A stretch of 64,000 nt of DNA from positions 2,604,001 through 2,668,000 of the forward strand of contig NZ_LT702999.1 in NCBI RefSeq assembly GCF_900149685.1. The letters run 5' to 3'. Source of the DNA: Erythrobacter sp. Alg231-14. GTDB lineage: Bacteria; Pseudomonadota; Alphaproteobacteria; Sphingomonadales; Sphingomonadaceae. Within the stretch, counting starts at the first letter, position 1; every line of letters starts with the position of its first letter. The translations under genes and the position numbers were made by a program. The notes below the pieces were generated by a model. The model was not told the DNA's origin and did no database searches. It saw only the letters and a list, made by a program, of their open reading frames with translations. Below, in pieces: positions 8,692 to 16,614 of the stretch.

Positions 8692-9594
8692 GTGCCAAGG
8701 TTTGCCGGTATATTCGCCTCCGTTTGCGTTCTGTTTTTGGCAGCATGCAGCGGGGGTGAACCCGTTTCAGAAGATGTCATCCAGAGCGCCGATGGCAAAC
8801 CCAATCCGCCATTTTATGAGATCACCAACAGGTTGGGCCGTGTTGAGGGCTGGATGTTGGGCACGATCCATGCGCTTCCGGACGGAACACACTGGCGCAC
8901 TGCCCCAATTGACGGTGCGATCCGCGATGCCGACCGGGTGCTTGTCGAAGTTGTCGATCTTGGATCTGGGTCGAACATCGCCGAAATATTCAATGACCTT
9001 TCTACAACACCCGACATAGGCCCGTTGGTCGATCGCGTGGCCCCCGAGCTTGCCGAGCAATTGATGGCGATGGCGGAGAAGTCCGGCGTCTCCGACGATA
9101 CATTCAACAACACCGAAACATGGGGCGCTGCTCTTTTATTGGCCCGCGTGGATGCCGTGGGCAAACCGCGCAACGGTGTAGATCGCTACGTTCTATCGCG
9201 ATTTGAAGGCCGGCCGACATACGGTTTTGAATTGGCTCGTACACAATTGGGTATTTTCGATGGCTTGGCGGAAGAGGATCAGCGCGCGTTGCTCGAAGGA
9301 ACCATCGAGGAATGGAGCGCTTCTCGCGACAATCGCGGGCATTTGATCCGCGCATGGCTTGATGGGGATGTCGCAGCACTGGAAGCCGCAACGACGAGCG
9401 GCATCATGGCCGATCCCGAGCTGCACGATGCGTTGTTGGTGGCCCGAAACAACACTTGGTTTCCCGTAATCCTCACGCAATTAGAAGACAGCGGAAAGCC
9501 GTTGATCGCGGTCGGAGCCGCTCATTTGGTGGGCCCTGATGGTTTGACCGCGATGTTGGAAAAAGAGGGATACACCGTCCGCAGGGTCGATTAG
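8692..9594 (+). CDS. TraB/GumN family lipoprotein
   Basis: A 300-residue paralog of the preceding protein. It starts at GTG and opens with a lipoprotein signal, lipobox LAAC with the cysteine at residue 19, so it should be lipid-anchored in the periplasm while its neighbour is soluble. It has the same landmarks: MLGTIHALPDGTHW, LARTQLGIFDGL and AVGAAHLVGPDGL. A co-transcribed soluble and anchored pair suggests related roles at different locations, or partners; this is inference. Function of the family is not established. Confidence 0.87.
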   Translation: MPRFAGIFASVCVLFLAACSGGEPVSEDVIQSADGKPNPPFYEITNRLGRVEGWMLGTIHALPDGTHWRTAPIDGAIRDADRVLVEVVDLGSGSNIAEIFNDLSTTPDIGPLVDRVAPELAEQLMAMAEKSGVSDDTFNNTETWGAALLLARVDAVGKPRNGVDRYVLSRFEGRPTYGFELARTQLGIFDGLAEEDQRALLEGTIEEWSASRDNRGHLIRAWLDGDVAALEAATTSGIMADPELHDALLVARNNTWFPVILTQLEDSGKPLIAVGAAHLVGPDGLTAMLEKEGYTVRRVD

Positions 9595-9738
9595 GTCACT
9601 CCCACCCTCACTTTAGAGTTGAGTTTTCGCCCGTAACCGTTATGTGCCCGCGCTTCGGCGTTCTGGTCATCCCTGGAGGCGGCGCGCCGGAGACTCGATA
9701 AGTAAAACACATAAACACGTATTCGAAAGGCTAATGTT

Positions 9739-10404
9739 ATGAGCGACGCTCTCACACTGCCGGCTGAAACGCGCGAACGGGCAGGCAAGGGAGCCTCCCG
9801 TGCACTTCGCCGCGAAGGTCGGATCCCCGCTGTTATTTACGGCGGTAAGGAAGAACCCATCACGATCCACGTTGAGGAAAAGGAATTGGTCCGTCAGTTG
9901 ATGACCGGTCACTTCATGAACTCAATCGTGCAAATCGAGCTTGGCAAGGACACGATCCGCGCCATTCCAAAAGATGTCGCTCTGCATCCGGTCACTGACC
10001 GCCCGACCCACGCCGATTTCTTCCGCCTCGCAAAAGGTGGCAAAATTGACGTGAGCGTCCCAGTGGTCTTCATCAACGAAGAAGCATCGCCGGGCCTCAA
10101 AAAAGGCGGCGTTCTTAACGTTGTCCGTCACGAACTTGAACTGGTTTGTGATAACGACAAGATCCCAGGCGAGATCGAAATCGACGTCACCGGCAAAGAA
10201 GTTGGCGATTCGCTGCACATCAGCGAAATCAAGCTTCCTGAAGGCAGCGAAAGCGCGATCACCGATCGTGACTTCACCATTGCCACGCTGGTTGCTCCAT
10301 CGGCTCTTAAGAAGAGCGACGACGAAGAAACCGAAGGCGAAGAAGTCGCAGCGGATGCTGTCGAAGCCACTTCGCAAAAAGCAGAGGAAGAAGGCGGCGA
10401 ATAA
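9739..10404 (+). CDS. rplY: 50S ribosomal protein L25/general stress protein Ctc
   Basis: Binds 5S rRNA in the large subunit. The long Ctc-type form is seen: an N-terminal L25 domain ([27 protein letters not shown]) and a C-terminal TL5 beta domain, then an acidic tail ([20 protein letters not shown]). 221 residues is normal for alphaproteobacteria. A GAAAGG precedes the ATG. It is followed by a strong intrinsic terminator, so it is transcribed separately from pth. Confidence 0.95.
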   Translation: MSDALTLPAETRERAGKGASRALRREGRIPAVIYGGKEEPITIHVEEKELVRQLMTGHFMNSIVQIELGKDTIRAIPKDVALHPVTDRPTHADFFRLAKGGKIDVSVPVVFINEEASPGLKKGGVLNVVRHELELVCDNDKIPGEIEIDVTGKEVGDSLHISEIKLPEGSESAITDRDFTIATLVAPSALKKSDDEETEGEEVAADAVEATSQKAEEEGGE

Positions 10405-10433
10405 GCCCACCTTTCTCAAACCAATCACCAAAG

Positions 10434-10469
10434 ACGCCGGGCTGGGAAACCAGCTCGGCGTTTTTGTTT
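10434..10469 (+). terminator. Rho-independent terminator of rplY
   Basis: A stem of about 12 pairs (10434-10445 with 10450-10461, one G-T wobble) closes on a GAAA tetraloop and is followed by TTTTTGTTT. It lies 30 bases after the rplY stop. Confidence 0.9.
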
Positions 10470-10613
10470 CGGGATCGCATATCGAAACTAACAGCCTACG
10501 CGACCCGACCAGCACCTTGCCCATGCGCCTTTTGAAAAGGGTCCGCTGGCTGCAACCCGCAAAACAAAGCCGTCCCTGCTTGCCCCCAGCAACACAGCCT
10601 CTATTTAAGCACC

Positions 10614-11186
10614 ATGCAAATCTGGACAGGCCTTGGAAATCCCGGACCGCGCTACGCGATGCACCGGCACAATGTTGGCTTTATGGCGTTGGACGTCATC
10701 GCCGACATGCATGACTTTGAACCCGTTCAGAAGAAGTTCTCTGGCTGGGTTCAAGAGGGCCGCATTGGTTCATCCAAAGTCCTACTGCTCAAACCCGCAA
10801 CGTATATGAATGAAAGCGGGCGCAGCGTTGGTGAAGCGATACGGTTCTACAAATTGGGCACAGACGCCCTCACCGTCTTTCACGATGAATTGGACATCGA
10901 TCCGTTTCGGGTGAAGGTGAAACAAGGCGGTGGGCATGCCGGGCACAATGGCCTGCGTTCCATCGACAAACATTTGGGTGCGGATTTTCGCCGCATCCGG
11001 CTTGGCATTGGACATCCCGGTCACAAAGAACGGGTCCACGGCCACGTCCTTGGAAACTATGCAAAATCCGAACAAGACGGCCTCGTTGCGATGCTGGGCG
11101 CCATCAGCGCCGAGGCGGAATGGCTAGCCAAGGGCGACGATGCCCGATTTATGAATGCCTTCGCCCTGCGTATGCAGGACGCGTAA
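10614..11186 (+). CDS. pth: Peptidyl-tRNA hydrolase
   Basis: Releases tRNA from peptidyl-tRNA that has dropped off ribosomes. The 190-residue protein has the Pth signature: GLGNPGPRYAMHRHNVGFM with the catalytic His at residue 19, KPATYMNESG with the substrate-contacting Asn, VFHDELDI with the catalytic Asp, and GGGHAGHNGLRSI. Sequence and length are typical. It follows rplY, a common pairing, but across a terminator. Confidence 0.97.
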   Translation: MQIWTGLGNPGPRYAMHRHNVGFMALDVIADMHDFEPVQKKFSGWVQEGRIGSSKVLLLKPATYMNESGRSVGEAIRFYKLGTDALTVFHDELDIDPFRVKVKQGGGHAGHNGLRSIDKHLGADFRRIRLGIGHPGHKERVHGHVLGNYAKSEQDGLVAMLGAISAEAEWLAKGDDARFMNAFALRMQDA

Positions 11187-11214
11187 CCACACCTTTCGAT
11201 TAGAGAGAGACCCT

Positions 11215-12207
11215 ATGCCACAGATCAACCGCCGCACCCTTCTTGCCGGAGCAGCCGCAACGACCGCCCTGACCGCAGGCGCCCATGTCGCCGCTCAAGA
11301 CGCGGTTGAGGTACGGCCCAACATTGCAAGCAAAAGCATCCTGATCACCGGTTGCTCCACGGGCTTTGGTCGATTGGCAGCAGAACATTACGCCCGCGAA
11401 GGCGCGCGCGTCTTTGCTACGATGCGCGACCTCCCCCGCGCAGAGGGAGCCGAATTGACTGCTCTGGCCGCCGCTGAAAATTGGGATCTGCATCTGATTG
11501 AAATTGATGTCCTTTCCGATGATCAAGTCTCATCTGGCGTAGCAAAAGCGATGGAGATCAATGGCGGGCCAATCGATGTTTTGATCAACAATGCCGGCAT
11601 TTCGTTTGGCGGTCCGGTCGAAATCCAAGATATCGAGGCAACCCAACTCACCTTCGACACCAATGTCTTTGGCGCGCAACGGATGATCCGCGCCGTTTTG
11701 CCCAGCATGCGTGAAGCGCGCAGCGGGTTAATCATCAACATCACATCGCAATTGGGCCGCGTGATCGCGCCGTCTTACGGCATGTATTCGCCCAGCAAAT
11801 TTGCGCTTGAGGCGTTGAGCGAAGGGCTCGCCTATGAATTGGTGCCGCATGGTGTCGATGTCACCATCGTTGAACCGGGTGGTTACCCCACGATGATCTG
11901 GTCCAACGCGAACACAAATTCGGTCGCCCTGCTGGAACGGTCCGATGACACGCACACATCTGGCTATCCCGCGCTCGTCTCTCGCCTTGGTCAACGCACC
12001 GGCGGCGGATCGACCGATCCGATGGACGTGCCGCGCGCCATGGCCGACATTATCGCTCAACCGCCGGGCACACGCCCCCTTCGCGTGCCGGTTCACCCGG
12101 GAGGAAAGCCACAGATCGCGATCAACACTCTGACTGCGCAAGTACAGGTCGATTGGCTGGGGGCCAGCCCATTTGGCCCATGGATCAAGGATGTTCACAA
12201 CGTCTGA
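11215..12207 (+). CDS. Tat-exported SDR family oxidoreductase
   Basis: A 330-residue short-chain dehydrogenase/reductase with an N-terminal twin-arginine signal (NRRTLLAGAAATTALTAG, cleavage near AAQ). The Rossmann fold shows ILITGCSTGFG for NAD(P) binding, LINNAGISFGG, and the catalytic Ser followed by YSPSK (Tyr-x-x-x-Lys). Export of a folded, cofactor-bound SDR by Tat is uncommon for this family. Start at 11215 follows AGAGAGA; an in-frame ATG at 11155 lies inside pth and is unlikely. Substrate cannot be told from sequence. It is probably co-transcribed with pth. Confidence 0.9.
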   Translation: MPQINRRTLLAGAAATTALTAGAHVAAQDAVEVRPNIASKSILITGCSTGFGRLAAEHYAREGARVFATMRDLPRAEGAELTALAAAENWDLHLIEIDVLSDDQVSSGVAKAMEINGGPIDVLINNAGISFGGPVEIQDIEATQLTFDTNVFGAQRMIRAVLPSMREARSGLIINITSQLGRVIAPSYGMYSPSKFALEALSEGLAYELVPHGVDVTIVEPGGYPTMIWSNANTNSVALLERSDDTHTSGYPALVSRLGQRTGGGSTDPMDVPRAMADIIAQPPGTRPLRVPVHPGGKPQIAINTLTAQVQVDWLGASPFGPWIKDVHNV

Positions 12208-12272
12208 CTGGTCAATCCGCACGACGGGCGTTAGAGGGCGCGCAATCAATTTTATAAAGAAAGCACACAGCC

Positions 12273-13373
12273 ATGGGTTTCCGTTGTGGAATCGTGGGAC
12301 TGCCCAATGTTGGAAAGTCCACTTTGTTCAACGCTCTGACAGAGACGCAGGCCGCTCAGGCTGCGAATTATCCGTTTTGCACGATTGAACCCAATGTCGG
12401 TCAGGTCGCCGTGCCCGATCCCCGTTTGGACAAGATCGCCGCAATCGCGACAAGCGCGAAAGTGATCCCAACACAGCTTGGCTTTGTGGACATTGCCGGC
12501 CTTGTGAAAGGCGCCAGCGCGGGCGAAGGTTTGGGCAACCAGTTCCTAGGCAATATCCGCGAGGTCGATGCAATTGTGCACGTTCTGCGGTGTTTCGAAG
12601 ACGACGATATTCAACACGTCTCCAACCATGTCGATCCCATTGCGGACGCCGAAGTGGTGGAAACAGAATTGATGCTCTCAGACCTCGAAAGTCTTGAGAA
12701 ACGCGTCGCAAACGCAGAAAAACGCGGCAAAAGCGGCGATAAAGAAGCCAAGGCGCTCGCAAGTGTGTTGGGCCAAGCGCTCGAATTGCTCAAAGACGGC
12801 AAACCAGCCCGCCTTACCGTTCCAGAAGGCGACGAAGAAGAACGCCTGTTCGCGCAGGCGCAATTGCTGACGGCAAAACCGATCCTTTATGTCTGCAACG
12901 TCGCAGAAGAAGACGCAGCAGATGGCAACGAGCTTACCGCCAAAGTCTTCGCCAAAGCCGAAGCCGACGGTGCGCAGGCGGTTGTTGTGTCCGCCGCGAT
13001 TGAATCCGAATTGGTCGAAATGCCGATGGAAGACCGCGAAGAATACCTCACCGAACTGGGCCTAACGGAAAGCGGGCTGACCCGTGTGATCCGCGCAGGC
13101 TACACATTGCTGGGCCTGCAGACTTTCTTCACCGCAGGGCCCAAAGAATCTCGCGCATGGACCTTCCCCGCAGGCGCGAAAGCCCCACAAGCCGCCGGCG
13201 AAATCCACACGGACTTCGAAAAAGGCTTCATCCGCGCAGAAACGATCGCCTACGATGATTTTATCGAACTGAACGGCGAAGCGGGCGCGAAAGAAGCCGG
13301 CAAGATGCGTCAAGAGGGCAAGGATTACGACGTCCAAGACGGCGATATCATGCTGTTTAAATTTAACGTTTGA
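12273..13373 (+). CDS. ychF: Redox-regulated ATPase/GTPase YchF (OBG family)
   Basis: A ribosome-associated P-loop protein that prefers ATP in studied members and is implicated in stress and translation control. GLPNVGKST (Walker A), the DIAGLVKGASAGEGLGNQFL switch II region and the C-terminal TGS domain (residues ~280-364, with FFTAGPKESRAWT and HTDFEKGFIRAE) are all present. 366 residues is the standard length. Stand-alone gene; convergent with copB. Confidence 0.97.
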   Translation: MGFRCGIVGLPNVGKSTLFNALTETQAAQAANYPFCTIEPNVGQVAVPDPRLDKIAAIATSAKVIPTQLGFVDIAGLVKGASAGEGLGNQFLGNIREVDAIVHVLRCFEDDDIQHVSNHVDPIADAEVVETELMLSDLESLEKRVANAEKRGKSGDKEAKALASVLGQALELLKDGKPARLTVPEGDEEERLFAQAQLLTAKPILYVCNVAEEDAADGNELTAKVFAKAEADGAQAVVVSAAIESELVEMPMEDREEYLTELGLTESGLTRVIRAGYTLLGLQTFFTAGPKESRAWTFPAGAKAPQAAGEIHTDFEKGFIRAETIAYDDFIELNGEAGAKEAGKMRQEGKDYDVQDGDIMLFKFNV

Positions 13374-13426
13374 TGGGGTTGCGATAAGGCCGCTGTTGCG
13401 GGTGATAGCGGACATTGCTTCTCCGA

Positions 13427-14509
13427 TTAAAACCAAGCCCTCAAACCGATTACCACCTTCAGCCCATTCGGGTCTTCGCCAGCGGTACGAGCTGTGTTGG
13501 CCGTTTCTCCGAGTGCGGCCTCGTATTCGATCCCGATATAGGGCGCGAACTCGCGTTCGATCTCGTAGCGCAACCGCACACCCGGCTCGACTTTGGTGAT
13601 CCCAGCACCGATGCCGCGCTCGGGAATGTCTTGTGCTGACAATTCAACCTCAAGACGCGGCTGAATGATTAACCGCTGTGTGATCCGTTGGTCATACTCG
13701 CCCTCCAAGCGCGCCGTTAGGTCGCCGCGATCCGATAAGAACAGCGCGCCGTCGACATGGAACAAGTAAGGCGCGAGGCCTTGCACACCGATGACGAGAT
13801 GCCCGCGTGTGTCCGCCTCTGGATCAAAACGCACACCCGCTTGCAGATCGAAGAAAGGGCCGATGGCACGGCTGTAGAGAGCCTGTATCTCTGCGTCCTC
13901 CAATTCTCCGTCAAACTCGCCTTCACCCTCGGTCTTGATCACGAAGCGGTCAATGTCACCACCGTAGAAGGCCTGCGCGTCCCAGACATACCCGTCCTCG
14001 CCACCATCGACGGCGATACGAGCCTCTAGTCTCTCGATTAGAACGCTGCCTGTGCGCATCCCGCCGTTCTCGCGGGCTAGGCTCTCGCGGCTTGGTGCCA
14101 TGGCCTCGGCACCCCAGATCGCGTCGGCTGCATGGCGAGGGCCATCGAGGGCTCGTGCAGGCACTGCGTCTTCCGGCGCTGCGCCGGGGACAGACTTGTC
14201 CGTGGTCACACCGTGCTGGCTATGATCTATTGACCCATGATCCATGGTGGAATGGTCAGTATGGGCGTCCTGATCGCTGTCGCCATGTTCAGAGTGGTCC
14301 ATGGACCCATGGTCCATTCCGTCATGGCCTTCGTGCTCATCTTTCGGCGGGCACTGTTCGGGCGGCAGGTGCCCCATCGCGCAATGATCGATTTCGGGGG
14401 CCATCTCTAGCTGCAGGCCGCTTCCATGAGACGAATGATCTTGTGCCGCCAATGGCGTGCAGAGCGGAACGGCAATCAGTGCCGCACTAGCAAGCAGAAG
14501 AACGCGCAT
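13427..14509 (-). CDS. copB: Copper resistance protein B (outer membrane)
   Basis: PcoB/CopB-type outer-membrane protein that works with CopA in periplasmic copper detoxification. Signal peptide over residues 1-22 (ends PLAAQ), then a His/Met/Asp-rich metal-binding stretch made of imperfect repeats of MDHGSMDHSEHG type (residues ~25-100), then the CopB beta domain ending GLRAWF with the usual aromatic C-terminus of outer-membrane proteins. 360 residues. Its ATG overlaps the copA stop (TGATG), so the two are co-translated. Confidence 0.93.
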   Translation of the reverse strand: MRVLLLASAALIAVPLCTPLAAQDHSSHGSGLQLEMAPEIDHCAMGHLPPEQCPPKDEHEGHDGMDHGSMDHSEHGDSDQDAHTDHSTMDHGSIDHSQHGVTTDKSVPGAAPEDAVPARALDGPRHAADAIWGAEAMAPSRESLARENGGMRTGSVLIERLEARIAVDGGEDGYVWDAQAFYGGDIDRFVIKTEGEGEFDGELEDAEIQALYSRAIGPFFDLQAGVRFDPEADTRGHLVIGVQGLAPYLFHVDGALFLSDRGDLTARLEGEYDQRITQRLIIQPRLEVELSAQDIPERGIGAGITKVEPGVRLRYEIEREFAPYIGIEYEAALGETANTARTAGEDPNGLKVVIGLRAWF

Positions 14510-16215
14510 CAGCCTAAAGCCCCGTCGGGGAATGGCCGCACCGTTACAACCTGCATCATCCCTGCATGCATGTGATAGAGCAGGTGGCAGTGGAAGGCCC
14601 AGTCGCCCGGTTCATTGGCAGTCAGATCAAAGGTCGCGGTGCCGCCCGGCTGGACAACCATCGTGTGCTTTAAGGGTTGGTGCATGTGATCCGCTCCGTT
14701 GACCATCTCGAAAAAATGGCCGTGCAGGTGGATTGGGTGCGCCATCATAGTCTGATTGACCAGCTTGACGCGGACACGCTCGTCATAACCGAAGCGGATC
14801 GGTTCATCGGTTACGGCAGTGAACTTCTTGCCATCGAACGACCACATATAGCGTTCCATGTTCCCGGTGAGATGTATCTCCATCTCCCGTTCAACCTCGC
14901 GGTGCGGGTTCATACGCTTGGCCTTTAAATCGGTGTAGCGCAGCACGCGGTGTGGCACATCGTCTAGGCCGAGGCCGGGGAAGTCCATGCGGTCCATCGG
15001 CATCGGCGCGACCATATCGACGCCGGGTCCTGCCTCGACATCATCGGGCAGCAACGAGGTATCACGCATATCGTGGTCCATATTGCCCATATCATGTCCC
15101 ATCGCGGCATGATCCATCATGCCCATATCGGTCATCGTCAGCGTTGGTATTTCGCGTAGGGCTGGCGGCGTAGCGATGTGGCCGGGATGCGAGGTGAGGC
15201 TGGCGACGCCCATGCCGCTGCGGTCCATTGCCTCTGCGACAATGGCATGGCTGCCATCGGACGGGGCGACAATGACGTCATAGGTTTCAGCAACGCCGAT
15301 TTGGAACTCGTCCACCTCAACCTCGTCCACGTCCTGCCCATCGGTTTGAATGACTGTCATTGGCACGCCGGGGATGCGCACATTGAAGAAGGTCATGGCA
15401 GAGCCATTAATAACCCGCAGCCGCACACGCTCGCCCGGTTTGAACTCCAATTGCAGATCATCGGAAGGCCCATGCCCGTTGATAAGGTAGGTGTAGGTCT
15501 GGCCTGATACATCCGCGATGTCTCGCGGGTTCATTCGCATCTGCCCCCACATGCGCCGCATCTCGCCAGACATCTCGCCTTCGGTCGCGCTCTGCATCTG
15601 GTTTTGAAAGTAGTGCTCTCCAACCTTCAGAAGCCGCATGATCTGGTGCGGGTGGATCGGGGTGAACTCGCTCAAAAGGACCACATAGTCGCGGTCATAG
15701 CGTGGGTCAGGGTCGTTGCTCTCAATGATGATCGGGCCGTAATGCCCCGCCTGCTCTTGAAGGCCGGAGTGCGAGTGCCACCAATAGGTGCCATTCTGAC
15801 GGACCGGAAATTCATAGGTGAACGTCTCGCCCGGCTTGATACCGGGAAAACTGACACCCGGCACTCCATCGAACTGAAACGGCAAGAGTAGGCCGTGCCA
15901 GTGGATCGAACTGTCTTCTTGCAGATTGTTGGTGACATTGAGGCGAATGTCCTGCCCCTCGCGCAAACGGATTAGCGGCCCCGGCACTGTGCCATTCACT
16001 GCAAAGGCATGCCCAGAGCGCCCACCCGTCATGAGATGCGCATCACCGATTGAAAGGTTGATGTCTTCACCTGACAGTTCGCCAAAGCCTTTGCGTGCGT
16101 GCGCCATCGACTGGCCACGAGCCCATTCAGGCATTGCAAGCGATGATGCCGCCGCTAGGGCGGCCGTGCTGGTAATCAGTTTACGGCGAGAAAGTTGAGG
16201 CATGTTGAAGGTCAT
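14509..16215 (-). CDS. copA: Copper resistance multicopper oxidase CopA
   Basis: Periplasmic multicopper oxidase of the PcoA/CopA group, which oxidises or binds Cu(I). A Tat signal (SRRKLITSTAALAAASSLAM) is followed by three cupredoxin domains with copper-ligand motifs HWHGLLLPF, YWWHSHSG, HPIHLHGHFFEM and FHCHLLYHMHAGM, and a Met/His-rich loop (MTDMGMMDHAAMGHDMGNMD). The start at 16215 is within the intergenic operator region; an alternative ATG at 16203 would lose four residues. The gene is first of copA-copB and is divergent from a CsoR-type regulator gene, which probably controls it. Confidence 0.94.
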   Translation of the reverse strand: MTFNMPQLSRRKLITSTAALAAASSLAMPEWARGQSMAHARKGFGELSGEDINLSIGDAHLMTGGRSGHAFAVNGTVPGPLIRLREGQDIRLNVTNNLQEDSSIHWHGLLLPFQFDGVPGVSFPGIKPGETFTYEFPVRQNGTYWWHSHSGLQEQAGHYGPIIIESNDPDPRYDRDYVVLLSEFTPIHPHQIMRLLKVGEHYFQNQMQSATEGEMSGEMRRMWGQMRMNPRDIADVSGQTYTYLINGHGPSDDLQLEFKPGERVRLRVINGSAMTFFNVRIPGVPMTVIQTDGQDVDEVEVDEFQIGVAETYDVIVAPSDGSHAIVAEAMDRSGMGVASLTSHPGHIATPPALREIPTLTMTDMGMMDHAAMGHDMGNMDHDMRDTSLLPDDVEAGPGVDMVAPMPMDRMDFPGLGLDDVPHRVLRYTDLKAKRMNPHREVEREMEIHLTGNMERYMWSFDGKKFTAVTDEPIRFGYDERVRVKLVNQTMMAHPIHLHGHFFEMVNGADHMHQPLKHTMVVQPGGTATFDLTANEPGDWAFHCHLLYHMHAGMMQVVTVRPFPDGALG

Positions 16216-16243
16216 CTCGGTTGAAAGATTAAGAAACCTATAT

Positions 16244-16260
16244 ATACCCCCATAGGGTAT
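16244..16260. promoter_or_regulatory. CsoR-type operator in the copA/csoR intergenic region
   Basis: ATACCC, five bases, then GGGTAT form an inverted repeat with C/G tracts, the pattern known for CsoR-family operators. It lies 29 bases upstream of copA and 19 upstream of the regulator gene, so one site could repress both directions. The assignment rests on motif and position only. Confidence 0.75.
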
Positions 16261-16278
16261 TTCAATGAGGATCGCGAC

Positions 16279-16563
16279 ATGGCCAACGGCACCGAAAATG
16301 TTAGGAGCGCCAAGCTGAACCGCCTCAAGCGGATCGAAGGGCAAGTGCGCGGTGTTGCACAAATGGTCGAAGATGACCGCTACTGCATGGACATCCTGCA
16401 CCAGATAGCCGCAATCAAATCAGCACTAGCGAAGGTCGAGACGCAGGTTCTCAAGGATCACGCGGCATGCTGCGTTGCAGAGGCCATCACCAGCGGTGAC
16501 GAAGGTGAGCAACGCGAGAAGTTTGAGGAACTCGTGGACCTCTTGGAGCGGACGCGGAAGTAG
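16279..16563 (+). CDS. csoR: CsoR/RcnR-family metal-sensing repressor
   Basis: A 94-residue all-helical DUF156 repressor. LNRLKRIEGQVRGVAQMVE is the conserved first helix. The Cu(I) ligand set of CsoR is seen at Cys36, His61 and Cys65 (YCMDILHQ and DHAACCVAEA), with an additional Cys64. Members release DNA upon metal binding. The divergent copAB genes and the ATACCC-N5-GGGTAT site make copper the likely signal; a formaldehyde (FrmR) or nickel (RcnR) role is less likely from the residues and context. Confidence 0.9.
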   Translation: MANGTENVRSAKLNRLKRIEGQVRGVAQMVEDDRYCMDILHQIAAIKSALAKVETQVLKDHAACCVAEAITSGDEGEQREKFEELVDLLERTRK

Positions 16564-16614
16564 GATGTGATAATGTCCGTAAATGGGTCGCAAGCGGACA
16601 TTCTACAATGTCGC

